Positions 18,384 through 27,080 of a stretch of DNA of 64,000 bases are shown piece by piece. Position 1 is the stretch's first letter, and every line of letters starts with the position of its first letter. Below the pieces are notes generated by a model. That model was not told the origin of the DNA, did not search any database, and saw only the letters and a list, made by a program, of their open reading frames with translations. A program made the position numbers and the translations under genes. This stretch comes from CAYRTD01 sp964528675. Its GTDB lineage: Bacteria; Bacteroidota; Bacteroidia; Bacteroidales; GCA-2748055. The DNA is taken from NCBI GenBank assembly GCA_964528675.1, contig CAZGTU010000013.1:7189-71188 (forward strand), read 5' to 3'.

Positions 18384-18443
18384 GAGTCTGTCCATAATGT
18401 CCGATATCTATCGGGACAGACACTCGACTTTATTAACAGACTC
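18384..18443. repeat. Nested inverted repeats in the 18248-18564 gap
   Basis: GTCTGTCC (18386-18393) pairs with GGACAGAC (18414-18421), and inside it CCGATA (18401-18406) pairs with TATCGG (18409-18414). GAGTCTGT (18384-18391) can alternatively pair with ACAGACTC (18436-18443). No T-run follows, so it is not a simple terminator; it looks like a dispersed intergenic palindrome. The rest of the 317-nt gap holds nothing recognisable. Confidence 0.5.
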
Positions 18444-18564
18444 TAAATAAATATTTCAAATCAATTAATGAAATCTGTTTTTTTTTGAATAACAGAGCTA
18501 AAATCTCATTATATTTACCATTCACATAATCATTATGAACATTATCACTTAAATATAGTTTGTC

Positions 18565-19305
18565 ATGGAAAAGAAGTATTTATCAATTATTCTCTTAAGT
18601 TTTTTATTTGTAGTTATGACTTATTCACAGGAACTTCCTCCACCTGAGGAAACTGAAGTCTGGGAACCGGTTCCGGAAATTATCGATCCGGGAGAGGGAA
18701 ATCAGCCTCCTTCTGATGCACTTGTTTTATTCGACGGATCAAATCTCAATCAATGGAAAGCTGCGAATGGAGGTGAACCCGGATGGAAGGTTCACGATGG
18801 AATAGTGACTGTTGTTCCGAAATCAGGTGCAATAGCCACACGGGAATCTTTTGGCGATTGTCAGCTCCACATTGAATGGAGAAGTCCTGAAGAGGTTAAA
18901 GGATCAGGACAGGGCAGGGGAAATTCAGGTGTGTTTTTGATGGGAAGATATGAAGTTCAGGTCCTTGATTCCTATAATAACCGGACATATTCAAACGGGC
19001 AGGCAGGATCGATTTATAAGCAGCACATTCCTCTTGTGAATGCCTGTCGAAAACCCGGAGAATGGCAGAGTTATGATATTATTTTTATGGCTCCTCACTT
19101 CGATTCTGAAGGAGACCTTGTCAAACCGGCTACAATAACCGTTTTTCATAATGGTGTACTTATTCAGAATCACGTCGAAATAACAGGAACAACTGCTTAC
19201 CGGGGGGAACATGAATATACTGCTCATCCGGAAAAATTACCCATTCAACTCCAGGATCATGGAAATCCTGTAAGCTTCAGGAATATATGGATCAGAGAGT
19301 TATAA
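18565..19305 (+). CDS. Secreted DUF1080 protein (3-keto-disaccharide hydrolase family)
   Basis: 246 residues with an SPI signal peptide (to about residue 22, TYSQ) and a Pro/Glu-rich linker (ELPPPEETEVWEPVPEI). The DUF1080 beta-sandwich follows from about residue 50: LFDGSNLNQWKAANG, the GNSGVFLMGRYEVQVLDS core, AGSIYKQHIPLVNACRKPGEWQSYDI and the closing PIQLQDHGNPVSFRNIWIRE. It differs from the lipoprotein paralogue at 12690-13478 in carrying the longer FMAPHFDSEGDLVKPATITVFHNGV segment typical of the periplasmic subgroup. It probably acts on 3-keto-glycosides (family knowledge). Monocistronic, convergent with the isochorismatase-like gene. Confidence 0.9.
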   Translation: MEKKYLSIILLSFLFVVMTYSQELPPPEETEVWEPVPEIIDPGEGNQPPSDALVLFDGSNLNQWKAANGGEPGWKVHDGIVTVVPKSGAIATRESFGDCQLHIEWRSPEEVKGSGQGRGNSGVFLMGRYEVQVLDSYNNRTYSNGQAGSIYKQHIPLVNACRKPGEWQSYDIIFMAPHFDSEGDLVKPATITVFHNGVLIQNHVEITGTTAYRGEHEYTAHPEKLPIQLQDHGNPVSFRNIWIREL

Positions 19306-19310
19306 GGTTC

Positions 19311-19889
19311 TCACGGTGTTTTTTCTAAATATTTTTCCAGAGAGATAACTTTTGCATAAGACCTGAGGGTGTTCAGCGTAGAAGCATGAACATCCTCAGC
19401 TTTAACTATATGTCCGTTGAATTCAAGATCTCGTGTCGCACAGGCATCATGAATGACTGTGCATTTAAATCCATGATCATTGGCTGCACGGGTTGCGGCT
19501 TCCAGACACATGTGAGTTTGCATGCCTGCAAGAATCAGGTTTGTAATTTTATTTTCCCTGAGTAAATCAAGTAAATCAGTTTGCCGGAAAGCATTTACAT
19601 GATGCTTTACTATTATGTTTTCATACTCCCGGGGTTGAACAAGTTCATGAATGTTACCTCCGCCTTCATGCATAACATGAATAATCATTGCATCACTATC
19701 CCTGAGATTGTTTAATAGATCTTCAGCTACTTTAGCAGCTTTAATATTTCCTTCCAGGGGAAGTTTTTCACTGTCGAAATAAAACTCCTGAATATCAATA
19801 AGTATCAATGCCGTCTTTTCTCCTTCATTCTGCCCAAATGATTGAGTAAGAATTAGGATTCCAATCAATATCAAGAGATTATTTTTCAT
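19311..19889 (-). CDS. Secreted isochorismatase-family cysteine hydrolase
   Basis: 192 residues with a signal peptide (MKNNLLILIGILILTQSFGQ). The remainder is a complete isochorismatase-like hydrolase with the catalytic triad D32 (ALILIDIQEFY), K95 (IIVKHHVNAF) and C128 (GMQTHMCLEAATRAA), plus the cis-peptide-type GMQT stretch. Family members hydrolyse amides or vinyl ethers (nicotinamide, N-carbamoyl compounds, isochorismate). Export to the periplasm is unusual for the family but clearly encoded here. Its stop is 5 nt from the convergent DUF1080 stop, and the propeller gene lies 10 nt upstream on the same strand, so the two are probably co-transcribed. Confidence 0.9.
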   Translation of the reverse strand: MKNNLLILIGILILTQSFGQNEGEKTALILIDIQEFYFDSEKLPLEGNIKAAKVAEDLLNNLRDSDAMIIHVMHEGGGNIHELVQPREYENIIVKHHVNAFRQTDLLDLLRENKITNLILAGMQTHMCLEAATRAANDHGFKCTVIHDACATRDLEFNGHIVKAEDVHASTLNTLRSYAKVISLEKYLEKTP

Positions 19890-19899
19890 GGCTATGTCA

Positions 19900-21198
19900 T
19901 TATTGTACCACTACTACCTTTCTGGTGGAAGTAAGTGTTCCGGATTGCAGCCTGATGAAATAAATACCTCTGTCAACGGAATGACCCTTTTCATTCTTCA
20001 AATCCCAGAAATATTCATGTGTACCGGTAACACCAAATTCATCTTTTAAGATGTTTAAGCGTTTGCCGCTAATATCATACACTGATATACGAAGGGGTCC
20101 TGAGGATGGAAGTTTATACTTAATCCATACACCTTCTGTGGCGGGGTTGGGATGAACATTCAGATTAAAGTATGTGGATGTATTTAGCTCAACATTACTT
20201 ACCCAGGAGGGAGTGAAGAGGCTGATGCCATTATGGGTGGTGATCCATATTTTATGATCTTCAGTTTCAGCCAGATCCGTAATGCGGTTATTGATTAGCC
20301 CGTCATTTTCGCTGTAAACAGACCATGATTCATCGGTTTTTTTAACAGCCAGGCCATTTTCCGTGCCGAACCATATATTCCCATAACTATCTTCAATAAT
20401 GGCATTTACCTGGTTGTCAGGAAGCCCATTGGCAGTGGTGATAGGATCACTCCAACTACCCTGTGCAGTGATTCCGGTATGAAAAACTGCACCTGCATCG
20501 GTTCCATACCATTGATTTCCCTCTACATCTACAAAAGCTGTTTTCACATTATCGGATGTGGGAATGTTATAGGGAAATACCCAGTTGGTTACAAAAGAAA
20601 TTCCGTCAACTTCATTTGATGTAAGATAAATCCCTTTTCCATCTGAGCTTATAAAGGTGTTTTCTCCATGGCTATTTACAGAGCGAACAGGATTGTCAGC
20701 CATATTTATACTGTCAATTACACTCATACCCTGAATTGCTGCCCATGCTGAATTGTTGAAAACACTAACACCGGCAGATGTCCCAAAAATTTTAATATCA
20801 TTTGGATTCACATGGGCCGAATAAACCATAGCTGCATAAATTCCTGAGTTATCAGGAGTGTAGCTTTCCTCTATTGAAAATTCCCCTTCAAGACTTGCAA
20901 TACTGCTTCCATTATCTGTTGCCATCAATAGAGAGTTATCCCCGGGCATATATTCAAGCTGATTAATGGAGTTGTCCGCCGGGCTTTCGTCTTCAACGGA
21001 ATAACGTGTCCAGAATTGACCATCATAAACAATAAGTCCGTCTGCTGTACCGAACCATGCTGCTCCATTTTCATCTACCACGACTGTTCTTACATGATCA
21101 GATACAATTTGGGCAATGTTTTCACTGTTAAAATTTTCCCATTGGGCATATAAATTAATCGAGAATACAAGGGAAATAAGAAGTATAACTTTTTTCAT
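19900..21198 (-). CDS. T9SS-exported beta-propeller protein
   Basis: 432 residues: signal peptide (to about residue 19, NLYAQ), then repeated two-component-regulator-type propeller blades (VVDENGAAWFGTADGLIVYDGQ, IIEDSYGNIWFGTENGLAVKK, ETEDHKIWITTHNGISLF) covering about 25-335. A type A T9SS C-terminal sorting domain covers about 345-432 (NLNVHPNPATEGVWIKY ... GIYFIRLQSGTLTSTRKVVV). The propeller blades are those of the extracellular sensor part of hybrid regulators, but no kinase follows: this protein is released or anchored at the cell surface. Ligand unknown. It likely forms an operon with the downstream isochorismatase-like gene. Confidence 0.88.
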   Translation of the reverse strand: MKKVILLISLVFSINLYAQWENFNSENIAQIVSDHVRTVVVDENGAAWFGTADGLIVYDGQFWTRYSVEDESPADNSINQLEYMPGDNSLLMATDNGSSIASLEGEFSIEESYTPDNSGIYAAMVYSAHVNPNDIKIFGTSAGVSVFNNSAWAAIQGMSVIDSINMADNPVRSVNSHGENTFISSDGKGIYLTSNEVDGISFVTNWVFPYNIPTSDNVKTAFVDVEGNQWYGTDAGAVFHTGITAQGSWSDPITTANGLPDNQVNAIIEDSYGNIWFGTENGLAVKKTDESWSVYSENDGLINNRITDLAETEDHKIWITTHNGISLFTPSWVSNVELNTSTYFNLNVHPNPATEGVWIKYKLPSSGPLRISVYDISGKRLNILKDEFGVTGTHEYFWDLKNEKGHSVDRGIYFIRLQSGTLTSTRKVVVVQ

Positions 21199-21284
21199 AT
21201 TAGTAATGGTTGATTGATTAATAAAGAGAACAAATATAATAAAATAGAGTTGGGTTTTTAAAACTAATTATCAATCATACCTGG

Positions 21285-21415
21285 CCGTGTACCGTCGTGT
21301 TCACCCGACACTCTTCAGTTCACCGGGGCTCCTGAAGTTCATTAATAAACTGAAACATTTAAAACTCTTGAAACCTCCTCTCGGGATCCTTCGGCTGTCG
21401 CTCTCCACGAGGGGG
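21285..21415. repeat. GC-richer intergenic stretch with dispersed-repeat character
   Basis: Between the propeller gene and the oxidoreductase gene the sequence abruptly becomes GC-richer, with phrases such as CACCGGGGCTCCTGAAG and CGGCTGTCGCTCTCCACG. It resembles the intergenic mosaic at 59750-60160 and at the window end. No coding frame is convincing. Confidence 0.35.
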
Positions 21416-23083
21416 TCAACCCTCTTCAGCAATAATCTCTTCTTTCTCGGGATCCCAGAAAACTTTGGTTTTCTTTTTATAGGAAAGGGTTGCCATATGA
21501 GATGTCACAGCTTCATCAAATGCTTCATCGATATTACAGGAAGGTTGGACGGTTTTTCCAGTGTCTATGGATTCACGTATCTTATCAATCCATTCTTTAA
21601 TGTGGAGATGAGTGGTATCAACTCTTTTTCCGCCCCTGTAAGTATAAAGTAATCCTCTTCCGGCAAAATATTGTTCAGTGGGAGTGGCAACAGCATCAAC
21701 ATTGTCTCGGCCCGGTATATAGGTGTAAATCGGAAGATTGGTATCAATAATTCCTTTATCAATCTTTTCCCGGTATTTCGTTGATGCCCAGTCTGCATAA
21801 ATATTTAAGCTCTTACCCAGTTCCATGTAACCATCATGTCCCATGATTACTTTTCCTCTGTCTTTATTACTGGCAAGAGAGGCAGAATAAAGTAAAGTAA
21901 GATCTTTATGGGGATATTCAATTGCCACCTGCCAGACATCCGGTACTTCTCTTACTTCATTTATATAATGACCTTTACTCTTGTCCTTCCAGTAATAAAC
22001 TCCTCCTGAAGAAACTACAGAATGGGGTATACCAAGTCTCATGATCTGATTGATAGCATCATATTCATGGGTCAATAGATCCCCTGAAAGGCCGGTTCCG
22101 TAATCCCACCAGCATCTCCAGCGAAAGAATCGTTCAGCACTGAAAGGATGTTTGTTTTCACAGGGTGCCTCAAACTGATTCCAATCTATGGTTTTCGGGT
22201 TGGCTTCAGGATCTATATCGTAAATCCAGGCCCCGTTGGTTGTATTCCTGTTTGTGGTTACCTCAATGAGGTTGATTTTTCCAATGACATCCTTTTCAAT
22301 AGCTTCTTTAGCCTTGATGTAACTTTCTGTTTGTCTGCCCTGGTGTCCGAGCTGAAAAACGATATCGCTGTTTTTTACAGCATCCCTGAGGCGAAAGGCT
22401 TCATCCAGTGTACGGGTCAGTCCTTTTTCTACATACACATGCTTTCCCTTTCCGGCAGCTTCGATTGCTATATCGGCATGCCAGTGATCGGGAGTGCCAA
22501 TGATAACTGCATCAATATCATCCGCTGCGATAAGGTCCTTATAATTGGCGTATCTCTTTGCTTTTTTACCAAAACTGCCATTCAATCCTTCTCTTCCTTT
22601 ATTTGCGGAAGCTGCCAGTGCTCTTTCAGCGTGTATATCGTAAAGATCACATACTCCGTTTACTTCCAGATTAAGATCATCCTGAGCAAGGTAATCCTGG
22701 TATCTTTTATCTGAACTGTTGTTTAATGCGGCTTCTTTCCATCCTTCGATAATCTCGGGATGTGCAAATCCTGCTGCCCGTAATAGATGTTCACCCCTTA
22801 TTCCAAATCCAATGATACCTATTCTGAGTTTAGGATTAACATTTCCAAATTCAGCTACCTGGGGAGAGGTCGCAGACAGATCCGTCACATTCCGGATATT
22901 ATTTCTGAGAAGCTCATCATATCTTTTCTTTTTCCAGGTTCCGTAAGCAAGGGCCCCAAGTACGGGAATCGTCGCCAGGCCTTTGATCATATCCCTTCGC
23001 TTCATTTTCCTGCTTTCTGAATTGTGTTGTTCGTTATTATTATTAATGTTTTGTTCTGTATTTTTATTATTTGAATCGCTCAT
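21416..23083 (-). CDS. Tat-exported Gfo/Idh/MocA-family sugar oxidoreductase
   Basis: 555 residues from the ATG at 23083 (MSDSNNKN); the frame extends 36 nt upstream into the end of doxX. A polar Asn/Glu-rich leader is followed by a twin-arginine motif and hydrophobic stretch (MKRRDMIKGLATIPVLGALAYG). The Rossmann NAD(P) fold begins near residue 75 (LRIGIIGFGIRGEHLL). The family's EKP signature is seen as VEKGLTRTLDEA, and the substrate domain includes WRCWWDYGTGLSGDLLTHEYDAINQI. Secreted members keep a tightly bound cofactor and oxidise sugars or glycosides, including to 3-keto forms. It lies 10 nt downstream of doxX. Substrate not readable. Confidence 0.9.
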   Translation of the reverse strand: MSDSNNKNTEQNINNNNEQHNSESRKMKRRDMIKGLATIPVLGALAYGTWKKKRYDELLRNNIRNVTDLSATSPQVAEFGNVNPKLRIGIIGFGIRGEHLLRAAGFAHPEIIEGWKEAALNNSSDKRYQDYLAQDDLNLEVNGVCDLYDIHAERALAASANKGREGLNGSFGKKAKRYANYKDLIAADDIDAVIIGTPDHWHADIAIEAAGKGKHVYVEKGLTRTLDEAFRLRDAVKNSDIVFQLGHQGRQTESYIKAKEAIEKDVIGKINLIEVTTNRNTTNGAWIYDIDPEANPKTIDWNQFEAPCENKHPFSAERFFRWRCWWDYGTGLSGDLLTHEYDAINQIMRLGIPHSVVSSGGVYYWKDKSKGHYINEVREVPDVWQVAIEYPHKDLTLLYSASLASNKDRGKVIMGHDGYMELGKSLNIYADWASTKYREKIDKGIIDTNLPIYTYIPGRDNVDAVATPTEQYFAGRGLLYTYRGGKRVDTTHLHIKEWIDKIRESIDTGKTVQPSCNIDEAFDEAVTSHMATLSYKKKTKVFWDPEKEEIIAEEG

Positions 23084-23093
23084 ATCTAATGTT

Positions 23094-23591
23094 TTATTTA
23101 TTAAAGAAAAATCTGTCAATCCCTACTATCTTTCCGGTGGGAAAATAATAGAGTGCCCACAAAGTTATCAGTTCAATAAGTGTCTTATTAATAAATAAAT
23201 AATTTCCTTCTGATGGTATTGCGTAATTAACCTCTATCAGAGGCGGATGTGAGATATAATAAAATAAAAGGAGGATGATACCGGCAATGGTAGCTAACTG
23301 AGTGAGAAATCCGAGTATTAACCCAAGTCCTATAAGAGTGAGCCCCCACATGTTCAGAAAATCAACCACCTCCATAACGGAAGGATTTCCGGCCATCGAC
23401 TGAAAGAAACCGGCCAGCAGTCCTTCGGAATCCATGAGGTAACCTGCTGATGACCAGTTTGGATTCAGTAATTTTACAATTCCTTCGTATAAAAAATGCC
23501 ACCCGATGGCTACTCGTAAGACCACCAGGGTTATTTGTTGGGGAGTGTCTAAATTCATTGATCTCCCTGCAAAAAAAGATTTAAAACTCAT
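23094..23591 (-). CDS. DoxX-family membrane protein
   Basis: 165 residues with four hydrophobic segments (about 19-40, 78-95, 98-115, 135-152) and the DoxX signature QITLVVLRVAIGWHFLYEGIVKL near the N-terminus. DoxX proteins are small membrane subunits linked to quinone-dependent oxidoreductases. Directly downstream, 10 nt away, is a Tat-exported Gfo/Idh/MocA oxidoreductase, so DoxX is a plausible electron-transfer partner that lets the exported flavin/NAD-type dehydrogenase reduce the membrane quinone pool. That coupling is inference from the gene order. Confidence 0.88.
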   Translation of the reverse strand: MSFKSFFAGRSMNLDTPQQITLVVLRVAIGWHFLYEGIVKLLNPNWSSAGYLMDSEGLLAGFFQSMAGNPSVMEVVDFLNMWGLTLIGLGLILGFLTQLATIAGIILLLFYYISHPPLIEVNYAIPSEGNYLFINKTLIELITLWALYYFPTGKIVGIDRFFFNK

Positions 23592-23790
23592 TATAATTTT
23601 AATTTTGATTATGAAAAAGCTATATTGTAGTAGTCGGTATTAATTTTGAACGGTAAAAATATCATTTTTATGTTTCTGTCAAACCTTAAATTTTTGCAGA
23701 AACTATAATATATATATCAAAAACATAAAAATTCATTCAAAATAGAGGAATAATCAGAATAATTTAAGAATACTCCTGAATTAGTGCCTA

Positions 23791-23820
23791 AAAAAAAGGG
23801 ACCATAATGATGATCCCTTT
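23791..23820 (-). terminator. Intrinsic terminator after the DUF362 gene
   Basis: Read on the minus strand, AAAGGGATC / GGTCCCTTT forms a 9-bp stem with one G-U pair and is followed by T8. It begins 23 nt after the stop codon of the 1012-residue protein gene. Confidence 0.8.
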
Positions 23821-23843
23821 TATTCTGTGTCAATGAAATGTGT

Positions 23844-26800
23844 TTACCTGGTAAATCTTTGCACTGAACGACTGTCTTTGTATTTGACTTCAAGTAGATA
23901 TAGTCCCTTATTCAGATCATTAAGATCAAGTCTTGTTTCAAAGTCCTGATAGGCTTTAAAACGGTTGAATCGCTTGATCACCTGGCCGTTGACATTCATG
24001 ATCCTGAGATCTACATCGCCGGTACCGGCATCGGAAAACCTTACTGTCATGACTCCCGTGGTAACAGGATTCGGGTAAGATTGCAGACTTTCTTCGAGCA
24101 GATTCTTATTCACATTTACACCATAAAAACTTACATCAAAGCTGATACTCGTTTGGTCAACACCATCCGTTGCCGTTAGAGTAACTGTTGCTGTACCGGT
24201 GAATCCTTCGTCTGCTCTAACTCTGATCCTGTCACCATAAAAGAAGGCATGGACCATATCATTAGAAGTAGTAAGGGAATAATCGAGGTCATCACCATCC
24301 GGATCGCTGAAAAGGCTGCTCCATCCAATGACTGCATCTTCATTTTCTCCAGGGGTCTGAATTACATAATCATCAATTGATCCGTCTGCAACAGGAGCTT
24401 CATTCTGGGGTTTGTCAAAGGGAACGGATCCATCCAGATCACCAAGAGCCAGCTTTCCATAATCATCGGCAAGTTTCCAGTGGTCATTATATGCTTCTTC
24501 AGTTACCCATACACTGCCAAAGAAATTATCTCTCTCACCATCGTCCTGGTCATTATCACAATAAGCAACCGACATTCCCATGATTTTACCGGGTTCAAGG
24601 ATTACCCTCGATGCTTCTTTATCAGAAGGATCGTATTGATCAGAATACACGGCCATGGTAAACTCATAAATATATTCATCACCGTTCTTTCTCATAGCAA
24701 ACTCCGGGAAATGATCAGCATAATTGGGAGTGGTACGATCTCCCCAACTGGTACCCGCAATATCTGCTGCCACCATGGTGTTAGTAACTTCACCCTCCGC
24801 GGGTGCATCGGCAGCTATATGATAGGAGAAAGCATTCTCTGCATCTCCTTTGGAATCATCAAATACATGATCTCCACCTGATCTGTCTTCATCAATAAAA
24901 ATTTCAACAATATCATAATTCGGATAATCGGTGTTCGGATATTCATAACCATCGATAAAGACATCATCTTGCACCCTTACCAGGTAGTGAAGAGCATTAT
25001 CGGCTTCAGACCAAATCACCTTGAACTGTCCGCTAAAATCAGCTTCAGGTACCTCTTCTCCATATTCAATCCATGTGTGGTTAATGGGATACCATGGAGA
25101 ATTTTCCCACTGGGTGTCTGAACCATCTCCATCAATGGTGGGAACCTGCTCAACCTTTCGGGCTACAAAAGGAAAGCTTGGTGCAATAAATTCAGGTTCT
25201 GTAAGCAATTCAATTCCGGTTGGATAACCCAGATTTCTTGAATATTGTTTATCAAGATAGTTGTTCCAGTGTTCATGTACTCCGAGAGAACCAAGTGGAG
25301 TGCCATCACCTTCAGGATCATAAATGATACCTTCGGGCCAATTGGCCGGGTCAGCAGCCTGACGGAGGTGGTCAGTTACACCATACATATGTGGTCTATA
25401 TTCAGAAGCTTTATCAGGGTTATTATATTCATATCTTAGAATATCAAAACAAACTGATTCAAGTGCGACTTGATCCAGGGATATTATAAGAGAACTAGAC
25501 CAGTCTCCATCAAATGGGGTTGAATTAAATTTACCTGGAGGATCTACCGCTTCAGGTCCTCCCCAAAGCCCATCAACAAAGAAAAGTAAAGTGTTGTCAC
25601 CAATCTTTTCATGTCCCATTATATCAACAAAAACTCGGTACTTATTATAACCTACAGTTGGATAGTCGCCAACATTGATCGGTTTGTCATTCTCAGGGGC
25701 TACAAGGCTTGGATGCAAATGACTTGCAGCATCACGAGTATGAGATCCAAAATGATTTTTGGTAGTGGCAGTTATTCCTGCCCGAGCATGAGCTTTCAAA
25801 GCAGCCAGACTGATAAGGTAGTCAGCCTCTGCCATTTCAACAAAAAGTTTATCTTTTACCGCACCTTTCATTACTTTACCTTTATCAGAATATACAACGA
25901 TTGAATCTTCAGTTTCAGTCATAATAGTTCTGTTAAAGGGTGGTGAAGCCATAGAAGAATCCTTATCTACGTAATGTACATCAGGAAAATCCTGCACCAA
26001 ATATTCGTAAGTTTCCTGCCAGACATGTGATCTTGGGTCACCAAGATATATATTCGATTGATTTACACCAACAATATTGACAAGATGGTTTAGAAGAGCA
26101 TAAACTGTGAATGGTGTCGTTTCAGAAACATTAGCAGAATACCAGGAAATATTCTTTTTCCTGTATAATTCACTCGTCGCTCCCCAGGAGGAGGTCCCTT
26201 CATTCAACTTAATAAAAATAGTTTGTCCTGCTTGATAAGTCTGATCGATACCGTGCTTTGTTTTATTAAAATGTTCAAAAATTCCATCCCATGCATTGGC
26301 AACAGATTTTTCAGAAGTTAATTTAAGAATTGCATCATCAAACATATCCTGAATGACGGTTTGATCATTATTCTCTGGTGCATAAAAAGGATCTTCCTTA
26401 CTATCACCACCATCTTCATTGGTTGCTGCCGGGTTATGCACCCATACAACACGTCCGGGGTGAATGCCTCTTGCTTCACCGATGGGATTGTTTGCTTCAA
26501 AAAAGCTGTTATCCACATAATTCTCGGCGGCTTCGGCTTTTTCATTGTAATTTACAAAGGCAAAAACTGCGAAAGCTATCCCTGCGATGATAAATGTCCC
26601 GCCTACCAGGTATTTCTGAGCCCTGAGACTCTTCTTCGCTTTTTTAAATGCAGCTATGGATCCTGTAACACTCAATACCCAGATGATGAAAGCACTCATA
26701 AACGGAAAGGCAGCTTTCATACATGGATACCCTGCACGCTGGGGTTTTGGGATAACTCTACCCAAAAACCAAAGGGTGGAGAGTATTCCCATTACAATGA

Positions 26801-26882
26801 AAATAACCCTGGGAGGTACTTTTACTTTTTTCAGAGATTCTCTAAGTCCGGAAAAAGATTTTTCAAATTTTGGATGTTTCAT
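23844..26882 (-). CDS. Membrane DUF362 protein with carbohydrate-binding and T9SS sorting domains
   Basis: 1012 residues. Three membrane helices lie near the N-terminus (about 26-42, 57-78, 91-111) with the conserved RVIPKPQRAGYPCMKAAFP segment between the first two. A DUF362 domain (about 140-480) shows YLISLAALKAHARAGITATTKNHFG. A CBM9/DOMON-like sugar-binding domain (about 580-780) shows PTIDGDGSDTQWENSPWYPI and the FIDEDRSGGDHVFDD acidic patch. A cadherin-like domain (about 820-925) contains SDPDGDDLDYSL. A T9SS sorting domain (about 930-1012) contains LQSYPNPVTTGVMTVRF. An N-terminal multi-helix membrane anchor together with a C-terminal outer-membrane sorting signal is an odd combination. 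Function unknown; binding of sugars at the envelope is likely. Confidence 0.85.
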   Translation of the reverse strand: MKHPKFEKSFSGLRESLKKVKVPPRVIFIVMGILSTLWFLGRVIPKPQRAGYPCMKAAFPFMSAFIIWVLSVTGSIAAFKKAKKSLRAQKYLVGGTFIIAGIAFAVFAFVNYNEKAEAAENYVDNSFFEANNPIGEARGIHPGRVVWVHNPAATNEDGGDSKEDPFYAPENNDQTVIQDMFDDAILKLTSEKSVANAWDGIFEHFNKTKHGIDQTYQAGQTIFIKLNEGTSSWGATSELYRKKNISWYSANVSETTPFTVYALLNHLVNIVGVNQSNIYLGDPRSHVWQETYEYLVQDFPDVHYVDKDSSMASPPFNRTIMTETEDSIVVYSDKGKVMKGAVKDKLFVEMAEADYLISLAALKAHARAGITATTKNHFGSHTRDAASHLHPSLVAPENDKPINVGDYPTVGYNKYRVFVDIMGHEKIGDNTLLFFVDGLWGGPEAVDPPGKFNSTPFDGDWSSSLIISLDQVALESVCFDILRYEYNNPDKASEYRPHMYGVTDHLRQAADPANWPEGIIYDPEGDGTPLGSLGVHEHWNNYLDKQYSRNLGYPTGIELLTEPEFIAPSFPFVARKVEQVPTIDGDGSDTQWENSPWYPINHTWIEYGEEVPEADFSGQFKVIWSEADNALHYLVRVQDDVFIDGYEYPNTDYPNYDIVEIFIDEDRSGGDHVFDDSKGDAENAFSYHIAADAPAEGEVTNTMVAADIAGTSWGDRTTPNYADHFPEFAMRKNGDEYIYEFTMAVYSDQYDPSDKEASRVILEPGKIMGMSVAYCDNDQDDGERDNFFGSVWVTEEAYNDHWKLADDYGKLALGDLDGSVPFDKPQNEAPVADGSIDDYVIQTPGENEDAVIGWSSLFSDPDGDDLDYSLTTSNDMVHAFFYGDRIRVRADEGFTGTATVTLTATDGVDQTSISFDVSFYGVNVNKNLLEESLQSYPNPVTTGVMTVRFSDAGTGDVDLRIMNVNGQVIKRFNRFKAYQDFETRLDLNDLNKGLYLLEVKYKDSRSVQRFTR

Positions 26883-27080
26883 AATAAAAAATATATATAG
26901 TTGGTTGGTACAAATTGCTTCAAATGAATCTCATTTTCACTGTGCAGGCAGGTAAATATCCGAAATTCTTATCGGGAACCAGTTGCTTCGAACACGGAGT
27001 AGCTTTAAGTTAAGGATGTGAAAATAACAAAATATCCTTATCCTGCCAATATTTAAAAGGGGCATATTGTTAAAATGTGT

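Noticed and set aside
22148..22714. 188-codon plus-strand frame
   Set aside because: Antisense shadow of the Gfo/Idh/MocA gene, whose minus-strand frame shows all family motifs.
26361..26900. 179-codon plus-strand frame
   Set aside because: Antisense to the N-terminal part of the DUF362 gene; cysteine- and histidine-rich nonsense with no known domain.
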